From: Pelosinus fermentans DSM 17108
GTDB lineage: Bacteria > Bacillota > Negativicutes > DSM-13327
Direction: 5' to 3'
Length of the DNA: 64,000 nucleotides
Assembly: GCF_000271485.2 (NCBI RefSeq)
Contig: NZ_AKVN02000001.1
Coordinates: 2,381,501-2,445,500, forward strand
The notes beneath the pieces were generated by a model. That model did not search any database. It was not told the DNA's origin and saw only the letters and a list, made by a program, of their open reading frames with translations. Of the stretch, positions 34,468 to 43,264 are shown piece by piece. Every line of letters starts with the position of its first letter. Positions within the stretch are counted from its first letter, which is position 1. The position numbers were made by a program, and so were the translations under genes.

Positions 34468-34518
34468 AGTGAGCAAGATAAGAGTTACTCGAACTTTTTT
34501 CTTGCTCACTGTTTTTTT
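34468..34518 (+). terminator. Terminator after rpmF
   Basis: AGTGAGCAAGA and TCTTGCTCACT form a perfect 11-bp stem with a 21-base loop, then a seven-T run at 34512-34518. It separates rpmF from the FapR-controlled unit. Confidence 0.88.
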
Positions 34519-34519
34519 C

Positions 34520-34548
34520 TTGCTTTTTATTTGCTAAGTGATTATAAT
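34520..34548 (+). promoter_or_regulatory. Promoter of fapR and the fatty-acid operon
   Basis: TTGCTT at 34520-34525, 17 bases, TATAAT at 34543-34548. It begins just after the rpmF terminator T-run; the predicted start of transcription falls next to the FapR box. Confidence 0.75.
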
Positions 34549-34559
34549 AGTAACTGGTT

Positions 34560-34576
34560 ATAGTAGCAACTACTAA
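34560..34576 (+). promoter_or_regulatory. FapR operator
   Basis: ATAGTAGCAACTACTAA matches the FapR palindrome TTAGTA-5 nt-TACTAA with one mismatch, and covers about +5 to +20 of the transcript. A second, poorer 17-mer (ATAGTAACTGGTTATAG, from 34547) overlaps the -10 side. FapR would repress its own operon and be released by malonyl-CoA, as in Bacillus. Confidence 0.72.
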
Positions 34577-34610
34577 AAACTAGTGTAATGAAATAAAACT
34601 GGGTGATATG

Positions 34611-35168
34611 ATGGCGCGAATTCATAAAAAACTACGACAAGAAATACTTAAGGAAAAAATAGAGTCAAACCCATTTCTTACGGATGGCGAATTAGCAGTA
34701 TTGCTAAATGTAAGTATTCAAACTTTGCGACTAGATCGCTTGGAGTTAGGTATTCCTGAATTGCGAGAACGTACGAAACAAATGGCAGAACGTGCTCAAG
34801 ATAAATTAAAGGCAATTGCCAGCAATGAAATTGTAGGCGATTTAATTGATTTAGAGTTGGATAAACAAGGAATCTCCATTTTACATATAACGCCTGAAAT
34901 GGTTTTTGAAAAAACGCAGATTGCTCGTGGGCATTATGTGTTCTCGCAAGCAAATTCCTTAGCTCTTGCCGTTATTGATGCGCCTACAGCACTGACTGGT
35001 GTTGCGAATGTAAAATATAAAATGCCAATTCACGTTGGAGAAAAGTTAATAGCGAAAGCTGAAGTAATCAGAAAACGTGGAAATAAATCGTTTATTTGGG
35101 TAAAAACTAGAAATGAAAAGCAGGAAGTATTTCGTGCTAAATTTATTATGGTATCTTTAGAGCCATGA
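34611..35168 (+). CDS. fapR: Fatty acid biosynthesis transcriptional regulator FapR
   Basis: Repressor of lipid synthesis genes that senses malonyl-CoA. The 185-residue protein has an N-terminal DNA-binding part ([20 protein letters not shown]) and a C-terminal hot-dog fold effector domain ([29 protein letters not shown]). Two adjacent ATGs (34608, 34611) follow GGGTGAT; the second gives better spacing. An operator is visible upstream, and plsX-fabH... follow, the Bacillus fapR-plsX arrangement. Confidence 0.95.
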   Translation: MARIHKKLRQEILKEKIESNPFLTDGELAVLLNVSIQTLRLDRLELGIPELRERTKQMAERAQDKLKAIASNEIVGDLIDLELDKQGISILHITPEMVFEKTQIARGHYVFSQANSLALAVIDAPTALTGVANVKYKMPIHVGEKLIAKAEVIRKRGNKSFIWVKTRNEKQEVFRAKFIMVSLEP

Positions 35169-35182
35169 AAGGGAGACTATCA

Positions 35183-36208
35183 ATGAAAGTTGCCGTTGAT
35201 GCCATGGGTAGCGACTATGCGCCGGAAGAAATTGTATTAGGAGCAATACAAGCCGCTAGCGAGTATCAATGTGAAATTGTTTTAGTTGGAGACGAAATCC
35301 AAATTAAAAAAGTATTGGATAAAGCAGGGCAGTGGAAACATTTAAATATCAGTGTCCAGCACGCTAGCGAAACAATTGAAATGCATGAACATCCTGGAGC
35401 AGCAGCTCGTAAGAAAAAGGATGCATCGATTGTTGTGGCTACACGTTTAGTAAAAGAGGGTTTATGTGATGCCGTTGTTTCAGCGGGTAGTACAGGTGCC
35501 GCAGTAGCGGCTGCATTATTTGGACTTGGACGCATCCCTGGTGTGGAAAGACCCACCATTGCTACTCCTATTCCGAATCTTACGGGTACTACTATATTAT
35601 TAGATTCTGGTGCTAATGTGGATTGTAAGCCAAAACATTTAGTACAAAGTGCAATTATGGGCTCTATTTATGCTCAATATATTTTGGATATAAAAACTCC
35701 TCGTGTGGGTTTGTTAAATATAGGTGAAGAAGAAACAAAGGGGAATGAGCAAGCTTTAGCTACATACCCGCTTTTAAAGCAATTGCAAACAATTAACTTT
35801 ATTGGCAATGTAGAGGGAAGAGATATTCCTAAAGGAACTGTTGATGTAGTTGTGTGTGATGGTTTTGTAGGTAATGTAGTATTAAAATTAGGAGAAGGTT
35901 TAAGTAGTGCTATAATGCAGTTGATAAAAGAGAGTATTAAAAGTAGCGGTATTTTAACTAAAATGGCATCATTAATGGTTTTGCCTGCATTAAAAGGTTT
36001 AAAACGAAAGCTTGATTATGCAGAATACGGAGGAGCTCCTCTTTTGGGTGTTAATGGATGTTTTATTATTTGTCATGGTAGCTCTAAGGCAAAAGCTATA
36101 AAAAATGCAATTAGGGTTGCGACTGAATTTACACAAAATAATGTTGTTGAACATATAAGTGAAAATATTGCACAGGAAGGAGTTGTTACGAATGCAGGAG
36201 ATGAATAA
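35183..36208 (+). CDS. plsX: Phosphate acyltransferase PlsX
   Basis: Converts acyl-ACP to acyl-phosphate, the first step to phosphatidic acid in Firmicutes; peripheral membrane enzyme. The 341-residue protein has VDAMGSDYAPEE, MHEHPGAAARKKKDAS, SAGSTGAAVA and CDGFVGNVVLKLGEG. ATG 35183 has AAAGGGAGAC upstream; an ATG at 35165 overlapping fapR is less likely. Its 3' end overlaps fabH by 17 bases. Confidence 0.96.
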   Translation: MKVAVDAMGSDYAPEEIVLGAIQAASEYQCEIVLVGDEIQIKKVLDKAGQWKHLNISVQHASETIEMHEHPGAAARKKKDASIVVATRLVKEGLCDAVVSAGSTGAAVAAALFGLGRIPGVERPTIATPIPNLTGTTILLDSGANVDCKPKHLVQSAIMGSIYAQYILDIKTPRVGLLNIGEEETKGNEQALATYPLLKQLQTINFIGNVEGRDIPKGTVDVVVCDGFVGNVVLKLGEGLSSAIMQLIKESIKSSGILTKMASLMVLPALKGLKRKLDYAEYGGAPLLGVNGCFIICHGSSKAKAIKNAIRVATEFTQNNVVEHISENIAQEGVVTNAGDE

Positions 36209-37211
36209 AGGGGTAGGAATTATTGGTATCGGCAGCTATGCCCCTGAGAAAATAGTTACAAATAAAGATTTGGAAAAAATAGTCGAGACTTCTGATGAAT
36301 GGATTTTTAGCAGAACTGGAATAAAGCAACGTCATATTGTTGAACCAGGGGTTGCTACTTCTTCTTTGGCAGCTGAGGCAGCTGAAAGAGCTTTACTGGA
36401 TGCTGGTGTAACTGCAGATGAAATTGATTTGATTATTGTGGCTACGGCTACTCCTGACATGTTGTTTCCTTCTACTGCATGTCTGGTACAAGATAAAATC
36501 AAGGCTAATAAAGCAGCTGCTTTTGATTTATCAGCAGGATGTTCTGGTTTTGCCTATAGCCTGGTAACCGGTAGTCAATTTATTAAATCTGGATTGTATA
36601 AAAAGATTTTAGTTATTGGAGCTGAAACATTATCAACTATTCTTGACTGGAATGACCGCAATACTTGCGTTCTATTCGGTGATGGTGCTGGAGCTGTAGT
36701 TTTAGGGGAGGTTCCTGCAGGTTATGGTATTTTAGGAGTTGAACTTGGTGCTGATGGCTCAGGTGGAGATCTTTTGAAAATGCCTGCAGGTGGTTCACGT
36801 ATACCAGCTACAAATGAAAGCATTGGGCAGCGTTTGCATTATCTTCAAATGAGCGGCAATGATGTTTTTAAATTTGCTGTTAAAGTAATGGGAGAAGCTG
36901 CGGTTAAAGCTTTAGAAAATTCAGGTTTATCTCATACGGATGTAGATTGTTTAATTCCTCATCAAGCAAATATTAGAATTATTCAATCCGCTGCTAAACG
37001 ATTAAAGCTACCTATGGAGAAAGTTGTTATAAATGTTGATAATTATGGAAATACTTCTGCTGCATCCATTCCTCTTGCAATGGATGAAGCAATGAAAAAT
37101 GGTAGGCTTAAAAATGATGATATAGTTGTATTAGTTGGATTTGGTGCAGGACTTACATGGGCATCTTGTGTCATCAAATGGTACAAGGAGGATAAAGCTG
37201 TTGAAAAATAA
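36192..37211 (+). CDS. fabH: Beta-ketoacyl-ACP synthase III
   Basis: Starts fatty acid synthesis by condensing acyl-CoA with malonyl-ACP. The 339-residue thiolase-fold protein has the Cys-His-Asn triad: Cys in DLSAGCSGFAY, His in IPHQANIRI and Asn in NYGNTSAAS. AAGGAG lies 9 bases before ATG 36192; ATG 36201 is a possible alternative. It overlaps plsX by 17 bases and fabK by 11. Confidence 0.95.
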   Translation: MQEMNKGVGIIGIGSYAPEKIVTNKDLEKIVETSDEWIFSRTGIKQRHIVEPGVATSSLAAEAAERALLDAGVTADEIDLIIVATATPDMLFPSTACLVQDKIKANKAAAFDLSAGCSGFAYSLVTGSQFIKSGLYKKILVIGAETLSTILDWNDRNTCVLFGDGAGAVVLGEVPAGYGILGVELGADGSGGDLLKMPAGGSRIPATNESIGQRLHYLQMSGNDVFKFAVKVMGEAAVKALENSGLSHTDVDCLIPHQANIRIIQSAAKRLKLPMEKVVINVDNYGNTSAASIPLAMDEAMKNGRLKNDDIVVLVGFGAGLTWASCVIKWYKEDKAVEK

Positions 37212-38139
37212 ACTTTGCCAAATATTAAATATTAAGTATCCTATATTACAAGGTGGGATGGCTTGGGTAGCGACTGCTGAACTTGCTGCTGCTGTTTCTA
37301 ATGCTGGCGGCCTAGGCATTATTGGTGCTGGTCATATGCCGCCAGATGTGCTTCGTATGGAGATACAGAAAACAAAAGCGTTGACCAAAAAAGTTTTTGG
37401 TGTTAATATCATGCTTATGTCACCATTTGTAAAAGAAGTGATGCAAGTAGTGATTGATGAGAAAGTAGCAGTAATTACTACGGGTGCTGGTAATCCTGCA
37501 GAGTATATACCAGCTTTAAAAGAGATTGGTAGTAAAATTATACCTGTGGTCGCTTCAGTAGCATTAGCTAAAAGATTGGAGCGGACGGGTGTAGATGCTA
37601 TTATTGCTGAGGGACAGGAAAGTGGCGGTCATGTTGGCGAAATCAGTACCATGTCTTTGATTCCTCAAATTGTCGATGCAGTAAGTGTACCTGTAATCGC
37701 AGCAGGTGGTATTGCCGATAGTCGAGGCATGGCAGCAGCTTTAGCCTTAGGGGCTCAAGGTGTTCAAATCGGTACTCGTTTTGTAGTATCTTTAGAGTGC
37801 ATTGCACATTCTAATTATAAAAATGCTATTTTGAAAGCAAAAGATCGTTCTACAATTGTAACTGGCATTGCAACTGGTCATCCTGTAAGGGTGCTTGCTA
37901 ATAAATTTACCCGTGAATATCATGCCATGGAAAAGAATGGATCTTCTCCTGAAGAGCTTGAACAGTTAGGTGCAGGTAAGCTACGCATCGCTGCTCGTGA
38001 AGGCGATGTAGACCATGGTTCTGTTATGGTTGGACAAATTTCTGGTATGATTACAGATATTAAGTCTGTAGAAGAGATTATTCAGGATTTGGTTAACGGT
38101 TTACCAAAGGTTTTATCTGGTATATCTGATAATATTTAA
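37201..38139 (+). CDS. fabK: FMN-dependent enoyl-ACP reductase II
   Basis: Reduces enoyl-ACP in the elongation cycle with NAD(P)H and FMN; it replaces the triclosan-sensitive FabI in many Firmicutes. The 312-residue TIM-barrel protein has YPILQGGMAW, GVNIMLMSP, EGQESGGHVGE and PVIAAGGIAD, the FMN and phosphate-binding loops of FabK. The start is TTG at 37201, 9 bases after AAGGAGG, inside the fabH 3' end. No fabI is seen in the window. Confidence 0.93.
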   Translation: MKNKLCQILNIKYPILQGGMAWVATAELAAAVSNAGGLGIIGAGHMPPDVLRMEIQKTKALTKKVFGVNIMLMSPFVKEVMQVVIDEKVAVITTGAGNPAEYIPALKEIGSKIIPVVASVALAKRLERTGVDAIIAEGQESGGHVGEISTMSLIPQIVDAVSVPVIAAGGIADSRGMAAALALGAQGVQIGTRFVVSLECIAHSNYKNAILKAKDRSTIVTGIATGHPVRVLANKFTREYHAMEKNGSSPEELEQLGAGKLRIAAREGDVDHGSVMVGQISGMITDIKSVEEIIQDLVNGLPKVLSGISDNI

Positions 38140-38163
38140 CTATAGTTAAAGGGAAGGTATAAT

Positions 38164-39108
38164 ATGAAAAAGATAGCTTTTGTTTTTCCTGGTCAAGGCT
38201 CGCAAACTGTAGGAATGGGAAAAGAATTATATGAAAACTTTGATGTAGCTAAAAAGGTATTTCAGGCGGCAGATGAGGCATTAGGATTTTCAATTACTCA
38301 TATGTGCTTTAATGGTCCAGAGGATGAATTGCGAAAAACAGTGAATACACAACCTGCCATTTTGACAGTCAGTATTGCTTTATATGAAGTACTAAAAGAA
38401 CATGGTATCGTACCTGCAATTGTTGCTGGACATAGCCTAGGTGAATATTCTGCTTTAGTAGCAGCTGGTGCTATCTCTTTTAGTGATGCTGTACAATTGG
38501 TCCGCAAACGTGGATTGTTTATGCAAGAAGCAGTTCCATTGGGAGAGGGTAGTATGGCAGCAATACTTGGCAGCGATCGTCAAATTGTTATAGATATTTG
38601 CCAAAAAGCAGAGGCTGAATTTGGTGCTGTCCAAGCTGTGAATTTTAATTGTCCGGGGCAAATCGTTATTGCCGGAAAAACTAAGGCCGTTGAAAAAGCA
38701 GCTGAAATGTTAAAAGCGGCTGGTGCGAAACGAGCTGTAATACTACCAGTAAGCGCTCCTTTCCATAGTACATTAATGAAACCAGCTGCTGAGAAGTTAG
38801 CAGTAGAGTTAAGTAAAATAACGATCAACGACGCAGCAATCCCAGTTGTAGCTAATGTTAATGGACAAACTCTTACCAAGAGTCAGGAGCTTGAAGTTTC
38901 TTTAGTGAAGCAAGCAGATCATCCTGTAGAGTGGGAAGAATGTGTAGCCGAGATTGTGAAGTTTGGGGCTGATACGTTTATTGAAGTGGGCCCTGGAAAA
39001 GTATTATCATCTTTTACTAAAAAAATTGCTAAAGAAATAGCGAATTTAAATGTAGAAGATAGTAGTAGTTTAGAAAAAACCCTTGATTATTTCAAGGAGG
39101 TTCGTTAA
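38164..39108 (+). CDS. fabD: Malonyl-CoA:ACP transacylase
   Basis: Loads malonyl groups from CoA onto ACP. The 314-residue alpha/beta hydrolase-like protein has FPGQGSQTVGMG, the nucleophile in GHSLGEYSAL, the arginine in VRKRG and the catalytic histidine in SAPFHSTLM. AAAGGGAAGG precedes the ATG. It sits between fabK and fabG, the classic order. Confidence 0.96.
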   Translation: MKKIAFVFPGQGSQTVGMGKELYENFDVAKKVFQAADEALGFSITHMCFNGPEDELRKTVNTQPAILTVSIALYEVLKEHGIVPAIVAGHSLGEYSALVAAGAISFSDAVQLVRKRGLFMQEAVPLGEGSMAAILGSDRQIVIDICQKAEAEFGAVQAVNFNCPGQIVIAGKTKAVEKAAEMLKAAGAKRAVILPVSAPFHSTLMKPAAEKLAVELSKITINDAAIPVVANVNGQTLTKSQELEVSLVKQADHPVEWEECVAEIVKFGADTFIEVGPGKVLSSFTKKIAKEIANLNVEDSSSLEKTLDYFKEVR

Positions 39109-39109
39109 A

Positions 39110-39853
39110 ATGCATTTAGATGGAAAAGTTGCAATTATCACTGGTGCTTCCAGAGGTATTGGTCGTTCTGTTGCAATTGAATTAGCAAAATTAGGCGCTA
39201 AAGTTGTAATTAACTATGCTGGTAATGAAGCAGCAGCAGAGGAAGTTAAAAACATAATAGTCGCTGCTGGTGGTCAAGGGATTGTTATAAAAGCAGACGT
39301 TGGTGATGTGGAAGCAGTAGATGCGATGGTTAAAGAAACAATTAGTACTTTTGGTAAAATTGATATTTTAGTAAATAATGCTGGAATTACTCGTGACAAT
39401 CTTTTAATGCGTATGAAAGAGGAAGATTGGGATGCAGTTATGAACATCAATTTAAAAGGTGTCTTTGTTTGTACAAAAGCTGTTTCTCGCATTATGATGA
39501 AGCAAAGAGCTGGTAAAATTATCAATATGACATCTGTTGTTGGCTTAATGGGGAACGCAGGTCAGGCAAATTATGCTGCAGCTAAAGCTGGCGTCATTGG
39601 ATTTACTAAGTCTATGGCTAAAGAATTGGCTTCAAGAGGCATTACTGTAAATGCAATTGCCCCAGGGTTTATTGGTACTGACATGACTGCGGTTTTATCT
39701 GATCAAGTTAAGACAGAATTAACCGAAAAAATACCTGCCGGAAGATTAGGTAGTCCTGAAGATGTTGCAGCTGCTGTGACGTTCTTAGCGTCAGACTCGG
39801 CAAATTATATTACGGGTCAAACATTGAACGTTGATGGTGGTATGTTAATGTAA
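39110..39853 (+). CDS. fabG: 3-oxoacyl-ACP reductase FabG
   Basis: NADPH-dependent short-chain dehydrogenase that reduces beta-ketoacyl-ACP. The 247-residue protein has TGASRGIGRSVA, NNAGITRDNL, the catalytic Ser in MTSVVG and YAAAKAG (Tyr and Lys). ATG 39110 follows AAGGAGGTTCG one base after the fabD stop; an earlier in-frame start would lie inside fabD. Confidence 0.96.
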   Translation: MHLDGKVAIITGASRGIGRSVAIELAKLGAKVVINYAGNEAAAEEVKNIIVAAGGQGIVIKADVGDVEAVDAMVKETISTFGKIDILVNNAGITRDNLLMRMKEEDWDAVMNINLKGVFVCTKAVSRIMMKQRAGKIINMTSVVGLMGNAGQANYAAAKAGVIGFTKSMAKELASRGITVNAIAPGFIGTDMTAVLSDQVKTELTEKIPAGRLGSPEDVAAAVTFLASDSANYITGQTLNVDGGMLM

Positions 39854-39882
39854 ATCCTTGCCTTTGAAAGGAGGTGAATATC

Positions 39883-40119
39883 GTGACAACATTTGACAAA
39901 GTTAAACAAATTTCAGTAGAACAACTTGGTGTTGATGAAGCTGATGTTACTATGGATTCTACTTTTATAGATGATTTAGGTGCTGACTCTCTTGACATCG
40001 TTGAGTTAATTATGGCCTTTGAAGAGGAATTTAACATTGAGATTCCTGATGAAATTGCTGAAAAAATTAAAGCTGTAAAAGATGCGGTAGAGTACATAGA
40101 AAAAGAAAAGCAAGGTTAA
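39883..40119 (+). CDS. acpP: Acyl carrier protein
   Basis: A 78-residue acidic four-helix carrier; the phosphopantetheine serine is in [13 protein letters not shown]. The start is GTG at 39883 with AAAGGAGGTG 8 bases upstream. It follows fabG and precedes an FMN-oxidoreductase gene rather than fabF directly. Confidence 0.97.
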   Translation: MTTFDKVKQISVEQLGVDEADVTMDSTFIDDLGADSLDIVELIMAFEEEFNIEIPDEIAEKIKAVKDAVEYIEKEKQG

Positions 40120-40137
40120 TTTTCTGGTATTAAAAAT

Positions 40138-40178
40138 GGAAAGTCCCGTGAAATAATGATTTTTTCGCGGGACTTTCT
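40138..40178 (+). other. Hairpin between acpP and the FabK-like gene
   Basis: GAAAGTCCCG and CGGGACTTTC form a 10-bp stem around a 20-base loop that contains a T6 run; no T-run follows the stem. It may be an mRNA processing or partial termination site that sets high acpP levels relative to downstream genes (inference). Confidence 0.5.
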
Positions 40179-40215
40179 TAAAAGACAATGTCCTATCGAA
40201 TGGAGGAGTTATAAC

Positions 40216-41166
40216 TTGAAACTTCCAGAACTTAAAATAGGTAATTTAGTAGCAAAAATACCCATCATACAGGGTGGAATGGCAATTCGAATTTCGACAG
40301 CTCCTTTAGCAGCTGCTGTCGGTGAAGCTGGTGGTATTGGACTAATTGCTGCTTCTGGTATGAGTTTTGATGAATTGCGCAAAGAAATTCGCTTAGCGCG
40401 TTCACTAACTAGCACAGGTATCATTGGTATCAATGCAATGGTTGCAGCAAGAGAATTTGCAGGTCTTGTAAAAACTGCAATTGAAGAAGGCATTGATTTG
40501 GTAGTTGCAGGTGCGGGGTTTTCTCGCGATATGTTTGGATTAGGAAAAGAATCAGGTACACCGATTGTACCCATTGTCTCTTCTGCAAAATTAGCAAAAA
40601 TTTCGGAATCATTAGGTGCTTCTGCCGTAATTGTTGAAGGTAAAGAAGCTGGTGGACATTTAGGTACAGATCAACCCCTGCATTCATTACTCCCTAGTAT
40701 AAAAAATGCAGTAAAAATACCAGTGATTGGGGCTGGTGGCATTATTAGCGGTCAAGATATTGTTGATACACTAAGGCTGGGTGCAGATGGCGTGCAAATG
40801 GGAACGAGATTTGCTGCCAGTGAAGAATCAAATGCTGCTCCTGCTTTAAAAGAATTTTATTTAAAAGCTAAGCATGAAGATATTGTTTTAATTAACAGTC
40901 CAGTAGGATTACCTGGTCGTGCTTTGAAAAATCCATTTGCAGAGAAAATTATTGGAAGTACTGCACCTGTTCCTGAAAGTTGTGATGGATGTTTAAAACA
41001 TTGTGCAAGAAACTTTTGCATTATTAAGGCATTAATTCGCGCTCAACAGGGTGATGTAGAAACTGGATTAGTATTTACCGGTGAGTACATTCATAAGATA
41101 GATGAAATACTACCTGTTAAAGAGATTTTCAATAGACTTCTTGCAGAGGTTGAAGTTATAAATTAA
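40216..41166 (+). CDS. NPD/FabK-family FMN oxidoreductase (second copy)
   Basis: A 316-residue TIM-barrel flavoprotein of the nitronate monooxygenase/FabK superfamily: IPIIQGGMAIRIS, GINAMVAAREF, EGKEAGGHLG, PVIGAGGIISG. It differs from the FabK at 37201 in a C-terminal cysteine cluster, CDGCLKHCARNFC (about residues 256-268), which could bind a metal or Fe-S centre. It lies within the fab operon between acpP and fabF, so a role in lipid metabolism is plausible but unproven. Start TTG at 40216 with TGGAGGAG 7 bases upstream. Confidence 0.85.
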   Translation: MKLPELKIGNLVAKIPIIQGGMAIRISTAPLAAAVGEAGGIGLIAASGMSFDELRKEIRLARSLTSTGIIGINAMVAAREFAGLVKTAIEEGIDLVVAGAGFSRDMFGLGKESGTPIVPIVSSAKLAKISESLGASAVIVEGKEAGGHLGTDQPLHSLLPSIKNAVKIPVIGAGGIISGQDIVDTLRLGADGVQMGTRFAASEESNAAPALKEFYLKAKHEDIVLINSPVGLPGRALKNPFAEKIIGSTAPVPESCDGCLKHCARNFCIIKALIRAQQGDVETGLVFTGEYIHKIDEILPVKEIFNRLLAEVEVIN

Positions 41167-41182
41167 CGTGAGGTGATTCCGT

Positions 41183-42424
41183 TTGAAAAAACGAGTTGTG
41201 GTAACAGGATTAGGTGCGATAACACCTATCGGAATTGGTAAAGATGAATTTTGGCAGTCTCTTTTAAACGGTAAATCTGGTATTGGTAAGATCACTCATT
41301 TTGATGCGAGTGAATATACTACCCAGATTGCTGGTGAGGTTAAAGATTTTGATCCCGCAAAATATATCGATAAGAAAGAAGCAAAACGCATGGATCCCTT
41401 TACTCAATTTGCTGTTGCTGCTAGCAAAATGGCATTTGAAGATTCAGGTATTAATTTGGAAACCGAAGATCGTACCCGTATTGGCACTATGATTGGTACT
41501 GGCATTGGTGGAATGGATACATTAAATGAACAATACAAAAATTTGTTTGATAAAGGACCAAATCGTATCAGTCCGTTTTTTATCCCAATGATGATTGGTA
41601 ACATGGCTGCTGGACAAACATCGATTACCTTTGGTTTACAAGGTCCATGTAGTTGTGTAACTACAGCTTGTGCAACAGGCACCAATGCAATTGGTGATGC
41701 TTTTAAAGTCATTCATCGCGGCGATGCAGATGTCATGGTGGCTGGTGGTACGGAAGCGGCTATTTCTCCTATTGCAGTGGCTGGCTTTTGCTCAATGAAA
41801 GCCCTGTCAACGCGTAATGATGAACCAGAAAAAGCTTCACGCCCTTTTGACAAAGATCGTAATGGCTTTGTAATGGGTGAAGGAGCAGGTGTAGTTATTC
41901 TTGAATCTTTAGAACACGCAGTTGCCAGAGGCGCACATATTTACGCAGAAGTTATCGGTTATGGTTTTAATGCTGATGCTTATCACATTACTGCACCTGC
42001 CCCTGAAGGAGCACAGGCAGCAAAATGTATGGAGATGGCCCTTAGAGATGCCGGTATTGCTCCAGAAGCTGTTGATTACATTAATGCCCATGGTACTTCG
42101 ACTCCTCTTAATGACAAAAATGAAACATTGGCAATCAAATCATTATTTGGTGAGCATGCATATAAATTAGCTGTTAGCTCAATCAAATCCATGACTGGAC
42201 ATTTGCTAGGTGCAGCAGGTGGTATCGAATGTATTGCTACTGTTTTAACCTTGGAAAATGATATGATTCCTCCTACTATTAATTGTGATGCGCCTGATGA
42301 AGAAATGGACTTGGATTATGTTCCTCATACATCTCGTAAACAAGTCGTAAATGTAGCATTATCTAATTCTTTAGGTTTTGGCGGGCATAACGCAACTATC
42401 TTATTAAAAAAATTCGAAAATTAA
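41183..42424 (+). CDS. fabF: Beta-ketoacyl-ACP synthase II
   Basis: Elongating condensing enzyme. The 413-residue protein carries the Cys-His-His triad in [22 protein letters not shown] and [13 protein letters not shown]. Start TTG at 41183 follows GAGGTGATTCC. The rnc gene begins 6 bases after its stop, so lipid and RNA-processing genes are probably co-transcribed. Confidence 0.96.
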   Translation: MKKRVVVTGLGAITPIGIGKDEFWQSLLNGKSGIGKITHFDASEYTTQIAGEVKDFDPAKYIDKKEAKRMDPFTQFAVAASKMAFEDSGINLETEDRTRIGTMIGTGIGGMDTLNEQYKNLFDKGPNRISPFFIPMMIGNMAAGQTSITFGLQGPCSCVTTACATGTNAIGDAFKVIHRGDADVMVAGGTEAAISPIAVAGFCSMKALSTRNDEPEKASRPFDKDRNGFVMGEGAGVVILESLEHAVARGAHIYAEVIGYGFNADAYHITAPAPEGAQAAKCMEMALRDAGIAPEAVDYINAHGTSTPLNDKNETLAIKSLFGEHAYKLAVSSIKSMTGHLLGAAGGIECIATVLTLENDMIPPTINCDAPDEEMDLDYVPHTSRKQVVNVALSNSLGFGGHNATILLKKFEN

Positions 42425-42430
42425 TACGAT

Positions 42431-43159
42431 ATGATTGAAGTACTTACGAAAAAAAGATTGGACGCATTATCCAGGTTATCGAATACATTAGGTGTGCAAT
42501 TTACAGATATCAATTTATTGCATCAAGCTCTAACCCACACTTCTTATGCCAATGAGTGTAAAAAATCACTTATTTCTCATAATGAGCGATTGGAATTTCT
42601 CGGTGATGCTGTATTAGATTTGATTGTTAGTGAATATTTATTTCGCCAATTTAGTCACCTTCCTGAAGGGGAATTGACAAAGGCTCGAGCAGTAATTGTC
42701 TGCGAGCCTACTTTGGCTCGGTGTGCTGCTGAACTTGGTATTGGAGAATATTTATTTTTAGGAAAAGGTGAGACTAGCTCAGGTGGCCGTGAACGCGTGT
42801 CTATTTTGGCAGATTCATTTGAAGCTGTAATTGGTGCTATATACTTAGATAGCGGTTTTCTTCAGGTTAGTAATTTTGTATTAAAACAGCTTCAAGCTGA
42901 TTTAAACTTGGTTGCGCGTGGCGAATACGTGAAGGACTATAAGACCGTACTGCAAGAGGTTGTTCAAAAGAAAAACGACAGTAGGATCACCTATGAGATT
43001 ATCTCTGAAAATGGTCCTGATCATAATAAACTATTTGAAGTAATTGTTTTAGTAAATACAGATTTATTTGGTAAGGGTTTAGGTAAAAGTAAAAAAGAGG
43101 CTGAACAATATGCTGCAAAGCAAGCATTAGTGAAGTTAGGAATTATAAATAATAATTAA
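42431..43159 (+). CDS. rnc: Ribonuclease III
   Basis: Double-strand-specific RNase for rRNA and mRNA processing. The 242-residue protein has the catalytic signature NERLEFLGDAVLDLIVSEYL (about 50-70), a second acidic motif in SFEAVIGAIYLDSG and a C-terminal dsRNA-binding domain (DYKTVLQEVVQ to AAKQALVKLGI). The order acpP-fabF-rnc-smc is widespread; here a radical SAM gene and spoVS intervene before smc. Confidence 0.96.
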   Translation: MIEVLTKKRLDALSRLSNTLGVQFTDINLLHQALTHTSYANECKKSLISHNERLEFLGDAVLDLIVSEYLFRQFSHLPEGELTKARAVIVCEPTLARCAAELGIGEYLFLGKGETSSGGRERVSILADSFEAVIGAIYLDSGFLQVSNFVLKQLQADLNLVARGEYVKDYKTVLQEVVQKKNDSRITYEIISENGPDHNKLFEVIVLVNTDLFGKGLGKSKKEAEQYAAKQALVKLGIINNN

Positions 43160-43190
43160 TGTAGGCGACCATATGGTCGTCTATATTAAT
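43159..43190 (+). terminator. Hairpin after rnc
   Basis: AATGTAGGCGACC and GGTCGTCTATATT pair around ATAT with G.U pairs; an A/T-rich tail rather than a T-run follows. Confidence 0.55.
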
Positions 43191-43264
43191 TATTATTTAT
43201 AATAAAGATAAGATCATCTGAGAATTGATTGAGTCTTGCCTTGGAAAATAGCGAAGGAGTGTTT

